Below are positions 33,729-45,300 of a stretch of 64,000 nt of DNA, one piece after another. The notes under the pieces were generated by a model. It was not told the DNA's origin and ran no database searches. It was given only the letters and a program-made list of their open reading frames with translations. How positions within the stretch are numbered: the stretch's first letter is position 1; each line of letters opens with the position of its first letter. The position numbers and the translations under genes are program-made. The DNA comes from Amphimedon queenslandica. Taxonomy: Eukaryota > Porifera > Demospongiae > Haplosclerida > Niphatidae. The DNA is taken from assembly GCF_000090795.2 (NCBI RefSeq), contig NW_003546242.1, forward strand, positions 378,755 to 442,754, given 5' to 3'.

Positions 33729-33864
33729 GTTGGCGTCGCGACTGAAGGGAATGCCGGAATGGTGTGAACTGAAATAGCATGAGTTGTACATGAATGGTGT
33801 GGTGGTCACATTCTGGGACATCTTCTGATATTTTTCTGTTGTGAGAGTCGGTCCTTCCTTAGAC

Positions 33865-36800
33865 ATGAAGTCGTCAAGGTTTACTACCATGTCTCCTTCC
33901 GAACTCAAAGCTAAATCAGGGAAGTATTTTGGAGTTCATGGACGGTTTTGTTCGTCGCACCCTTGGGAAGTCATTGTAACTACCGTAACTTTGACTGTTT
34001 GTGTCCTGTCTATGAGTATTTTAAGTGGAGGAAAACTTGGTGTTGTGTGTGGTATGAACAAACCGTGTCAAAAGAAATCCCCTGAAGAAGAGGTGTGGCT
34101 ATGTTTGTTATTGCATCATTTTTATTGTTATTTTTTTGTAGAAAGCGGACTCATTTTTGATGATTATTGTCAACAGTTTGGCTGTGCTTTATCTCTATAA
34201 TCAATTTAGTAATCTTCGTAAAGTTGGATCAAAATACTTATTGGGTATGTGTATTTACTGTATTTAATTTTGCGTATGGCATTGCATTTATGTTCAGACA
34301 CCAGTCATATTGAAGTTATTGTTAATAGTATGTACTAATTTTTTGTGTTTTGGTGTAATGTGAATGTTGGTAAAACCAAAACTTACCATTTTGACCTTTA
34401 TGTACGTTTAGAAAATAAATCAGTAAAAATAAAGACAATTTGTTTAGAAAGTGATGGCTTTTAAAATTTGATCTATATTGTACATGTATGATAATACATT
34501 ATATCATAGTTGTTCATTGTATTATTTTATCATACCTATTTTATTTGTTAATAGGCATTGCTGCTATATTCACCATATTTGCTAGCTTTGTGTTTGGTAG
34601 TGGCATTGTATATTTTGTTGATTCTTCAGCAGCTGGATTGAGGTAAATTAGTTCATAGCTACATGTCTATAAACTATGTTCTTAATTTTTTTAGTGAAGC
34701 TCTTCCATTCTTCTTATTGTTAATTGATTTATCTAAAGCTACTGCATTAGCTGAATTTGCTTCAGTTTCTTCCAACAGAGTAATTTTAATAGTAAAAGTG
34801 CAATGTACCATGTAATTGTATTTCTATATTAGGATGAAGTAAGAAACAACATAGCCAATGGAATGGCTGTTCTGGGTCCTAGTTTTTCACTTGATACTTT
34901 AGTTGAAGTTTTAATTATTAGCATTGGAACAATTTCAGGTATAGTATAGCCTTGATGACTATTATGCTTTTGGTAAAATCATGTTTATATGGTTATTTGT
35001 ACATGTAGGTGTTCGTCAGTTGGAGACAGTTTGTTACTTTGGCTGCATGTCACTCATAGCCAATTATCTTGTTTTCATGACCTTTTTCCCTGCTGCATTG
35101 GCTCTCATTTTGGAAGTCAGTTAAATTAACTTTCTACATGTTGAGTTATTATCATTTGCATGTACATATACATGTAGGTGTGCCCACATAACCCTGCTAA
35201 TAAGACGTGGCATATTGATAAATTAGCTAGAGCCATGCAGGAAGGGGAAAACAGAAAGAAACCAAACCCTGTTGTTCAGCGTGTCAAAATCATTATGGCA
35301 CTAGGACTGGTAGTTGTCCACATTCACAGTCGATTTCTGTCACAAGTAACTGGTATGTCATTTTATTTGTCAACGGCACCTGCTCTTGTGGAATCGGAAG
35401 GAAGTTACCAGGAGACAGAGCGTGTTCCATTGCATGATTATTTATGGTGGAAAGCATTTCATCTTTCAGCTGATCAATTAGTTACTGTAGGGTTAGGTAT
35501 TGTTTTGCTTCTCAAGTATACCTTTTACGATAAAACGAACACAATATCTTCATCCCAATTTGGCTCAAAACAAATGACTTCTTCAACTGTTGGTATTCCT
35601 TCTGTTGATGGAGATATAACAACAGCATATTTTCGTAAGAGAAGTATCACTATAAACTGTAATTCGAAGGAAAGTCATGGTGGCATGTGTGATGACTCTG
35701 GTATTGAAGAATGTGCAGATAAAGGAAATGATAGCTGTTCTGTTAGCAGTGCTGTATCTGTGTCAGTTCAAACTGAAGAAAGTCATAGCAATTTTTTTAT
35801 TAGCAATTCACCTGAAGCAGAAGACTCTAATAATGCAGAAATATCTTCTGAAAACAACATACCTGTTCATAACACTCCTAGGTCTCTTGCTGAGTGTTTA
35901 GAAATATTCAAATCAAAGGTTCATTTGCCACATGTACATGTATAGTAATTATTTGAGTATTGTAATGTAGGGTGGTCCTTCCCAACTTACTGATGATGAA
36001 GTGATGTCTCTTGTTGTCTCAAAACATATTCCTGCCTATAAATTAGAAGCAGTAATGGGAGATATGGAAAGGAGTGTATTGATTCGCAGAAAATTAGTAT
36101 CATCTTGTCTACCTGATAAAGAGTCACTGGAAAAGTACCTACATGTACATGTATATAATGATGTTAAATTATGGTATTATGTTTTTATAGTTTACCTTAT
36201 TCTGGATATGATTATAAACATGTAGTTGGAGCCTGCTGTGAAAATGTAATAGGTTATCTGCCAATGCCAGTTGGTGTAGCTGGGCCACTGCTTCTTGACA
36301 ATGAAGAGTATTATGTGCCGATGTCTACAACTGAAGGTTGCCTTATTGCCAGCACAAATAGAGGCTGCAGAGCTTTGATGATGGTGAGTTACATGTACAA
36401 TGTACATGTACATGTGAATGTATCGAATGCTTTTACAATTACTCTTGATATGTGCAGGGTTCGGGTGTTCACAGCAATGTATTGGATGGTGGTATGACAA
36501 GAGCACCTGTGGTTAGGATGCCTACTGCTTCCAGAGCAATGTGAGTTTGCTTCTCCATATTGTTAAAGTTAATTGTTGCATACTACATGTACATGTAGTG
36601 CTCTTAAGTACTGGCTCGATACGTCTGATAAATTTCAAGATCTCTGCTCCGTCTTTAATATGACTAGTCGTTATGCAAAGTTGCAATCTGTACATACTGC
36701 TGTAGCTGGGAGGTTAGTGTATATTAGATTTAGAGCAACTACTGGAGATGCAATGGGTATGAACATGCTGTCAAAAGTGAGTGATTTGATTGTTTAGTTT

Positions 36801-37702
36801 AATTGTATCCTCTCCTTACCTTTTTCAGGGAGTGGAGAAAGCTTTAGAGTACCTCCATGAACAATTTTCGGATATGGATATATTGAGTCTGAGTGGAAAT
36901 TATTGTACAGATAAGAAACCTTCTGCAGTGAATTGGATAGAAGGCAGAGGAAAATCTGTTGTATGTGATGCAACAATACCAGCAGATGTTGTTGAGAAAG
37001 TAAAGTTATGACTATAATTGACATTAATTGTGACATAACATGTGCTCTCTGTATAGGTTTTGAAAACATCTGTCGATTCTCTAATTGACCTTAATGTCAG
37101 TAAAAACTTAGTTGGATCAGCTATGGCAGGATCAATTGGTGGATTTAATGCTCATGCAGCTAATATAGTATCTGCTGTCTTTATTGCTACTGGTCAAGTA
37201 AGGAGACATGTATAACCAATTAGCTTATAGTGCCCTGTATCCAATAGGATGTTGCACAGGTGGTGGGTAGTTCAAACTGCATCACACTAATAGAAAAGAC
37301 CGGTCCTTCCAACAGTGATCTCTACATCAGCTGCACTATGCCTTCTCTTGAAGTTGGTACAGTTGGTGGTGGCACTTTCTTGCCACCTCAGTCGTCATGT
37401 CTTAAAGTAAGATTTTCATTTTAACACTTCTGTATCAGTGTTATTTTTTTTACAGATGTTGGGATTAAATGGCTCGTCAGTTGAAGGTAAACCTGGAGAT
37501 AATTCATCTCTTTTGGCACGAGTGGTTTGTGGTACTGTCTTGGCAGGGGAACTGTCTTTAATATCTGCTCTAGCTGCTGGTCACTTAGTTAGGAGTCACT
37601 TAACTATGAATAGGTACTGTTTTATTAATAATTTATCCCTTTAAAAAAATCTATTTTAGGTCAAAAGTTAATCTGTTGCCTCATGATAACCAGAGAAATT
37701 GA
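33865..37702 (+). CDS. HMGCR: 3-hydroxy-3-methylglutaryl-CoA reductase
   Basis: About 17 exons, from ATG 33865 (exon 1 ends 34092) to TGA 37700-37702. The N-terminal membrane part begins [17 protein letters not shown] and holds the sterol-sensing domain ([40 protein letters not shown]). The phrase [16 protein letters not shown] closes this part. A poorly conserved linker lies in exon 35178-35918. The cytosolic catalytic domain has all key residues: Glu in TTEGCLIAS, Asp-Lys in [17 protein letters not shown], Asp in GQDVAQ and His in GHLVRSH. The family motifs DAMGMNM and GTVGGG are also present. The C-terminal NRSKVN keeps the Ser phosphorylated by AMPK in vertebrates. Known role: rate-limiting NADPH-dependent step of the mevalonate pathway at the ER. 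Odd points are YLYN at the vertebrate YIYF site and a changed Gly-rich loop ([15 protein letters not shown]). Confidence 0.95.
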
Positions 37703-38101
37703 AATGTCATCATTGCTGTTACATGTATTATCTATAATGTACTTTGTAGCGGGTATTTTTCTTATTTTTATTTATTTCAAATTTCATTAAAATTAATTAT
37801 GTTGTTTTAAATTTAAATAATACAAAAACTACATGTACATGTAGGACGAACAACAGTACTGATGGTCTTGCAAGACAGCTAGACCTTTCCCACCTACATG
37901 TACAATCATCATGAGTAGACAGTAAATAAGGACTTTGCTGCACTATGAGATTACCGGTATCTACTCTTGCCTGTAGGTATAACACTTTTCCTTCTGATAC
38001 TACTCGGTCCCAGATAATAATTACAACAATCTATTACTACTATAACACAATTTTTAACAAAAACCAAAACGCTATTTTCATACAAACTGATGAAACAAAA
38101 A
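37703..38101. other. Intergenic, convergent 3' ends of HMGCR and the mitoribosomal gene
   Basis: About 400 bp, AT-rich, with short ACATGT tracts. Apart from probable polyadenylation A/T-rich motifs I see nothing in it. Confidence 0.6.
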
Positions 38102-39178
38102 TTATGTTGTATCCTTCACATCATTGACAGGACAAACAAGTGCAGGGGTTTCCCGTAACGGTTCATTTAATAGAAACTTTAGTAGTAGTGTAACACACTT
38201 ATTATTAAGATCAGTTTTTTCCTTGTTCCAAATTTTATATGTAGGTCCGCACCACATATAATTAAAAACTTCCTGTTGTGACGTTTCTGTCATGTTCAAT
38301 GTGTTTAACTGGTAGCATGCAAAGGTGTACTGTAATCCGTCAGTCAAGATTGCTTGTGTTGCTAAAGGATAGTCCAGCCTCCTATCAAGAGGATACCCAT
38401 TCTGAACAGTCTGAGCAGAAGACTGTGCAAACAATTGTAACAGGGCATGAGATATAGTTTGCTCTAAAGTGTGTTTCTTATAATCGTTGTCAACAATGAG
38501 GGTATGAGCCATTGGATAGAGACTCAAGCTCTTATTGCCACCGAATACATTGATATCGTCAAAACTCTGTTCAAATAACTGAATATGAGAAGGATTAAGA
38601 TATTTCACTGGGTCTACCAATGTAGTGGTAGACGGTGTAGGCCACAAATCCAACGCTGATGAAGTATATAAAATTGAAGGTTTGGTAAAGGTCACAAAAT
38701 TTAGACCATTCCTACGCCAATAACTAGTGACCTTTGTAATTGGGCTCCAATAAGAGTGTTGAATGTGTTGAAAATTGCCCAGTGACCACAAACACGACAG
38801 ACATGCTTGATACAATCCAAAGTTAAGATTATTATTATTAGAGTACAATGGTGTTGTATCTGGCGAAATTTTCATATAATCAATAAGACGCTCCTTGAAC
38901 TCAGTGACAATAAAATCATTTGGTAAGGAGATCGAATTGATTTCTTTAGGCAACCCGTTCACCAATTTAGTGCCTGTTAGCCATTGAGCGTGAAGGAGAG
39001 AATCTTTCTTAACACTACATGGATGAACAACGTAGCATTTTCTCCACACATTCCCAGGACCCAATAAATGAGGGATGGTTTTATGAACCACATGAACATA
39101 GCCATAACATCTAGAGAACGTTTTAAGAGTGCTCGAACGATTAGCAAGGAAACAAGATGCTCTAAGATGATGAGCCAT
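38102..39178 (-). CDS. MRPS30: Mitochondrial ribosomal protein, MRPS30 (mL65)-like, intronless
   Basis: One open frame of 358 aa on the minus strand. The N-terminus is basic and Ser/Arg-rich with few acids (HHLRASCFLANRSSTLKTF), fitting a mitochondrial import signal. The strongest match is the C-terminal third: QAILTDGLQYTFACYQLNTL, then WCGPTYKIWNKE, then TLLLKFLLNEP. In order and spacing this follows the ITDG...FFCYQLNTL...LLxxVxFLLNRP pattern of MRPS30/mL65. The related family mL37 shares the QLNT motif and is the main alternative. Known role: structural protein of the mitochondrial large ribosomal subunit. It is shorter than the human protein, mainly in the N-terminal half. The start codons of this gene and SCAPER are 219 bp apart, head to head. 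Confidence 0.65.
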   Translation of the reverse strand: MAHHLRASCFLANRSSTLKTFSRCYGYVHVVHKTIPHLLGPGNVWRKCYVVHPCSVKKDSLLHAQWLTGTKLVNGLPKEINSISLPNDFIVTEFKERLIDYMKISPDTTPLYSNNNNLNFGLYQACLSCLWSLGNFQHIQHSYWSPITKVTSYWRRNGLNFVTFTKPSILYTSSALDLWPTPSTTTLVDPVKYLNPSHIQLFEQSFDDINVFGGNKSLSLYPMAHTLIVDNDYKKHTLEQTISHALLQLFAQSSAQTVQNGYPLDRRLDYPLATQAILTDGLQYTFACYQLNTLNMTETSQQEVFNYMWCGPTYKIWNKEKTDLNNKCVTLLLKFLLNEPLRETPALVCPVNDVKDTT

Positions 39179-39397
39179 TGTCAGTTCAGTTTCATCAATT
39201 CACACGTGCTTCTATCCTCCTGTGAGTCCTCACTCCTCAGTCCTGTCCACTGTAGGTGTGGTAATGGGTGTGTCAAATCAAAACTTGACATGTCAATGAC
39301 AGGCCTCAGGTGGCAGGTGCTTTTTCTGTTACAAATACAATAGTGTACCTTAACCTCGACCTTAACTATACTTTATTTTCCTCAGAGGAGGTGCACA
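39179..39397. promoter_or_regulatory. Divergent promoter region of the mitoribosomal gene and SCAPER
   Basis: 219 bp between the two start codons, GC-richer than its surroundings. It contains one CACGTG core in TTCACACGTGCTTC (near 39202) and two CAGGTGG/AGGTGTGG-like boxes. Bidirectional use is inferred from arrangement only. Confidence 0.45.
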
Positions 39398-42300
39398 ATG
39401 GTTGAGAGTTGCCAAGATGAGTTGGAACACGTGAAAGATGACAACGAGTGTCTCGTTACCTCAGACAGTGAAAACACCAGTATGTCCCTCAATGAGGTTG
39501 TGTGTGTTGTTGCAGCAGAAAAGTATGCCGTAAAGGAACGTCGTTGTAAACTTACTGCTGGGAGGCACAGTGATATGCGTGCACGTTATTGGTCATACTT
39601 ATTTGATAATCTTCATCGTGCCGTGGATGAAATATACTGCACCTGTGAAACTGATGAAAGTATTGTGGAGTGTGAAGTATGTGACTGAAAGGGTGTCACT
39701 TTATTTATTATCAATTATTATTGCTATTACCTCATAGCAGTATTATTGTGTACATACATTGTAGATTTGCATGGGCACATCTAGGTACAATAATGAATAA
39801 GCCTTTCATGATTACTATGATTGGATGACATTGGCTATTGTATAGTGGGTACATGTACAGTATATTTGGTGACACTTAATATTGTTGATAACCGTATAGC
39901 GGGCATATTTGGTCAGAGTTTAATTTTGTTCTTTTCGTTCTCGTTCCTAGTGGAATGAATATTTTCTAAACGAAAAAGGAGCTTCCTCAATGCCACATGT
40001 ACAAAATGGCTGCTCAGAACTATAATGAAACGAACGAAAATTTCTAATCCTGCTTAAAATGAACATTTTCCCAGATGAAATTTACCCGCTATATGGTATA
40101 TGTTTTCAATGTATTGGTGGTTTTTATATTGGTGAATTTACTGCCACATGGTCATTTAGCATGCTCAGAATAAAGCAAAATGGTGAATTTTGTTTTGGTA
40201 ATCTTATCATTAATCCACCATTTGCTAAAGCAAAACTTTGCCATTTTTTCTTGCTATATGGTACATGTATATTTTGTATTTTTATTTGTATTAGGAAGTA
40301 GTCATGACTTTGGAGGTTTGTAAGAAAGATTTTGAAGCACTGATCAAGCGATTTGAAGTCCAAAGAGCATTTGAAAGACAAGAAAGGTTTATACATGTAC
40401 ATTTTGGCATGTGATTTTATTTTGCAAATTACATGTGGCCATGTACGTGTACATGATCAAATGAGGGAAAGTGCATGTACATGTGTAATTGTAAGGATGG
40501 TGAGGCTTTCCTTTTTCATTATTTCCACTATAGTAGTTGATTTGTTACCTGCCTAATTGTTTTATACTGTAGACCTCCTAGTGTAACATGGGAAGTTCGA
40601 TGCTCACCTAGTAAAGCTAAGCAAACTTCTTATGTGGACTTTATTGAACAGTCAGTGCAACATCAAAGACGTAGTTCTAGTAGTCCTGGAATTGATTTAT
40701 CATTGTCCCCTAAAACCCAGTGCATTGAACTAGATAAAACTAGATTGACTGATGCCAATATTGAACTCATAGATGAACCTCCTTTATATAATTCACAGTT
40801 GAATGAGTGTCAAGGGACTCCTCCTCCCCCTTCTCTGGATGATATAGATGAATACATATATACTGTAAATCATCATAAGACTGTATCTTGGGCTGATAGA
40901 AGTGAATCACCACCTTCTCCTCATCATCGAGATTCTCGTTCACCAGGAAGGTATATGTACATGTATGCATGTTTTCTGTAATGCGGTGACTCATCTTTGT
41001 CTTCTATTTTCTTTTTTGAATTTATGAAATTATCGCCTTTATGTACAATACCTATACTACATGTACATGTATGATGTATGTTAAAAATTTACATTAATTA
41101 TACATGCATGTACATAAAGAATTATTACATGAGTGTGAGACATTTATAGTACATGTATGTATCTACATGTACATGTACACATAAAACGAGACATTGTTGG
41201 TGCATTGGCCTCGCCAAAACAATTAAAGCAAAACAATATTTATTTTACATGCATGATTTCAAAACTACACGTATATTTTGTTTGGCATATGCAGGTTCCA
41301 CTGCATTAACTTGCTTAGATAGTTTTGATTGCTGATTGCATTCTCCATAGTCTAATTAAGATGTGAGGGTGTTTGAGTGTGGCTGCAAACTGACAGCGTG
41401 CAATTGTTACAATACAGAGAAAGTGTCAAATCTTGATTGAATTTGCATGCTTACTGCATGCATACATGTACATGTAAATGTACATGCATGTACTGTTGTG
41501 CATACATGTACACTGTAAAGTATGGAGGTATGTATAAGCATCAGTAGTTGCATGTTCTATACTCATTGAAAATTTTGGTTTTTATATACATTACAGTATT
41601 TTTTATACATGTGTATTACGTTTTTGTATAGAGCTGTTCAGTTACATCAAAAGTTATCATCTCCATTACGTAAGCGTTCGTTAGCTGAGTCTATTAAAAT
41701 ATCTGAAGAAAAACAACACAAAGCCCAGCAAATTAGGGATAAATTGAATGAGGAGAGGGTGCAGAGATCACGAGTTATCTCAGACAAGGTATACATGTAA
41801 GTACATGTAATTTTTTACATGTACATGTACATGTACCTGTGTACAGCTTATGTGTACTGTACATGTGCATGTACATACATGTACATTGTACTGTACTGTG
41901 TTAGCTAGAAGTTTGATAGTGTGGAATCACAAAAATTAAGCAGGTTTCCAATTAGCTGAAATTGCAAGCTCACACAATTTAACCCATGGATGTGATACAT
42001 ACATTGTACATGTAAATTTTTCTAGGGTATATACACGTATGTACATGTTGTACTTTGTGTATGAGTATAAGTAACTAGTTACATGTGTAATACTGTGTAT
42101 TTAGTTCATTCATATTTTCCACATTCAGGCACTAGCTTATAATAGTACATGTACATACTTTAAAAGCTAAAATATGGTACATGTCTTGTTGGGGTGAGCC
42201 TGAGCTCGCCTCACTAAGGCGAGAAAGCGTTTGTTTGTTTGTTTGTACAGGCAGACCATCTAACTATTATTATAGTTAAATAGCCTAATCTTCATTGAAA

Positions 42301-45300
42301 GTGGGTGTGGTCACAATGAATAAAATGGCGGCTATCAGCGAGTCTGAGCTCATTTGCAGCAAATGGCTAGCAAAATAAGACTAAACCGCTGTTCAAAGAC
42401 TTCTCTAGCAAGAAGAAATGTTAGAAAAGCAGATATAGAATCTTTTTTCTTGATATAAAGGACTCTGATAAGTTGAATGCAAGTGAGAAAGCTGCATGTA
42501 CTGTAGCTACCTGCATGTACTGTAGCTACCTGCATGTACTGTAGCTAGCTGCATGCATCATGAGATCTGTTCTATGTCAGTGATGTTTCTTTTCTAGCAG
42601 CAAGCCTAGGTTAACAAAGTAGATGTACAATCTTCAAATCAGTGATTGCTTCTAACTGTAAGCAAGATAACTTTAATTGCTGCAATCGCTGCCGAGATTC
42701 TTAAGTGAGGAGGTGATAGAGAAAATTTTGACTGCTAGACTTGCATGTGCAATTGCTTTGCTTCCTCATACATGTAGATCATGTAGCACAATCTATAGCT
42801 TGCTTAGGCTCGCCCCTTTAATGTTCTACATTCTTCTAGTATACATTGTATACAATGTACATGTACATACATGAGTCTTCTTGCAATCAATATAGTCTAC
42901 ATGCACTTACAGGTGGTGTAATAACCTAGTCAGGTGGTGTAATAACCTAGTCAGGTGGACCTGACTCTCACAATGGAGGAGGGTGGGATCATCCTTTTTG
43001 GTCTGCAATTTTATAGCTTGGGTGGGGCTGAGTCAGCCTTGGTAGGACTCAATGCTTGCATTTGGTTATTTTAAAGTGTGCTGTATTGTGCTTCTTTAGT
43101 TAAAAAAACTGACTTATCTTCAGACTCCTTCTCTAGACTTAGTCATAATAATGCGTATGGAAGACCCTATTTTGAGCAATTTGATAGAACTATAGGTCTA
43201 AATACATGTATTTGCATACTTACATGCATATAGATCATGTCAGTATTTACAAATACAACATATATGTTTTACTACTAAAATATGCATGCATTTGCACTGA
43301 AACCGTACAAAAAGGACATGTGCATGATAAGAATTTTCAACAGGGTCTAGTTATACACATGTAAAAGATGCCAGAAGGGCTGGTTTTAATTGTTTGCATG
43401 AATTAGAGAAGCTAAAAAAATTGGCTACATCTAAAGCTAACAATGGTTAAGTAGTATGCAATGGTGCAGGATTTTAACCACACCAGTTTGCAAGTACCTT
43501 TTTGTTTCCTTAAACAATCCTACCACTTTTCATTTTAATTTTTTTATGTACCTGTATTTACAAATGTAGTGGAATTGCTATAAATGTACAGTACATGCAT
43601 GTGTGTATATGCATGTGTGTATATGCATGTAAATGCTTAAAATAGTGAAATTTACATGTACATGTACATGCAATTTGCTATTCCTTTTTATAGATAAGGA
43701 TTGTTCGTGAGCACCAATTCTCTAGGACTGTTGAGCACAGAGAAGCTATTGAAGGCCGAATGGTTGAAGCAGAGAAACGAAGAGAAGTGCGTCTTCAAGA
43801 AATTATTCGTAAAGCTCAAGAAGAAGATGCCAAAGTCAGTTTTGTTTGTGAATTTATTATATAATTTACTATACTTTTGAAATACCATGCACAATTTGCT
43901 TTGCATTCATGTACATGTATACATTAATTGTTTATGTTAAAGTTTGAATTTGGCATGTACATATACATGTACATGTATTTTACCATGCAGTTCATACACA
44001 TTGTATACAATAATTGTACACTTGCTCTATTTTGACTGTTTCAACTACACACTTCTAACTCCTCATTGCAATTGTCTGATTTTAAAAATTCAAAACTTAA
44101 CTAGGGCGACATTTACATGTTTGTAAATTGCATGTACATGTACATGTACATGTACAATGTACATATTAAGTTTCATTGTCATGTATTTTACATTTGGTGG
44201 ACTTGTAATTGTCTGTATTAGCTTTGTCTAAACTGTGACAGGGCATGAGAGACTCCAGAAAACTTCTCTAGGAGTGTGTATTTAGTGGACGCCCTTGATG
44301 TGCTCACACACATGTACAATAAATTGTAGCACAGTAAAGTGTGCTGTATGGGCAATAATAACACTTGGAGTGTAGTCTTGACAGCCAATACAATGCAAGG
44401 TGCTTCACGCCTTGTGCTGTATTAATTACTGTCTCGACTCCACACCTCATGCCTCTTTACTGTGCCATATACGTAATTATAATGCATGTACATGTACATG
44501 TCTTGAATAATTTATATGTACATCTGTACATGTGCATGCATATTTTATTGTTTGGTATTGTATTTTTATGACTGTGAAACCACTTTAGCCTTTCTTGCGT
44601 GACTGCTTGCATGCATGTATTGTAGACAAAAGAATCTTAGAGTAATTGTTTGTTTTATTTTTTGCTACAAGAGTTAAACGCAATGCTGTAATTAGTTAGT
44701 TTATTGCTCTATTTTTGTAAGTTTCATTACATATAATTTGTACATGCAGTGTACTTGCACTTTATGCTTTAGCCAGATGAGATTGTGCACATGTAGTTGA
44801 CATAATATCAATTTTTAGTATGAAGTGTGTGTGATTTGACCTTTGATTATATAGGCATGTACACTGTATGTACACACATATACGTACATGTACACATGTA
44901 CATGTGTATTTTTATCTCCATGGCAAAATCAGTGTCAATTTATTGTTAGGCTATTGTAAATAAACAAAAAGTAAAGTCTAGTTGCTACAGTGAATAGGTT
45001 ACATGTACATGTATTTTTTATACAAAACATTTAACACTGCCTTTTGCATGCTTGTAATATACATTTTACATTTACATGTACATGTACATGTGTATTTCAA
45101 TTTTTATGTCTGCAGCTTCATTTTTTATGAGGTAATTATATTGTTCCTTGGCAGCTTTGCTTGTAATGAAATGGCTTATTGTGAGAAAGGTATGCAATGT
45201 TATTATAGGTCTAACTTTAGATGCTGGAGGCATATAACTCCCAGATAGGCACCACCCAATTGTTTTCACAGAAAGCTTTATACAAACAATGCATCAAACA

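Larger units (their letters stand above)
33362..33864. promoter_or_regulatory. Divergent CERT1/HMGCR control region with paired palindromes and four E-boxes
   Basis: 503 bp separate the two start codons. Two adjacent inverted repeats fill the middle. The first, 33471-33593, has arms ACCGTGCTTTGCAGGTTG and its complement. The second, about 33599-33728, has arms GTACAGCGCTTTGCAC and GTGCAAAGGGCTGTAC. Each carries two CACGTG hexamers, in mirrored positions (33511, 33543, 33637, 33681), mostly as TCACGTGAC or GTCACGTGA. The two palindromes share the internal order GCTTTGCA - CTTGCA - TCACGTGAC, so they are probably related. E-boxes of this type are bound in animals by USF, MITF/TFE and SREBP-class factors; which of these acts here is not known. 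Confidence 0.7.

Noticed and set aside
33841-33864. GTG start for HMGCR
   Set aside because: Animal nuclear genes start with ATG; ATG at 33865 follows in frame.
38102-39178. Naming the intronless mitoribosomal gene MRPL37
   Set aside because: mL37 shares the QLNT-type motif, but the CYQLNTL and terminal LLxFLLNEP spacing fits MRPS30/mL65 better. It is kept as an alternative only.
40124-40402. Minus-strand frame in SCAPER intron 1
   Set aside because: Falls in MITE sequence and overlaps a SCAPER exon antisense; no independent support.
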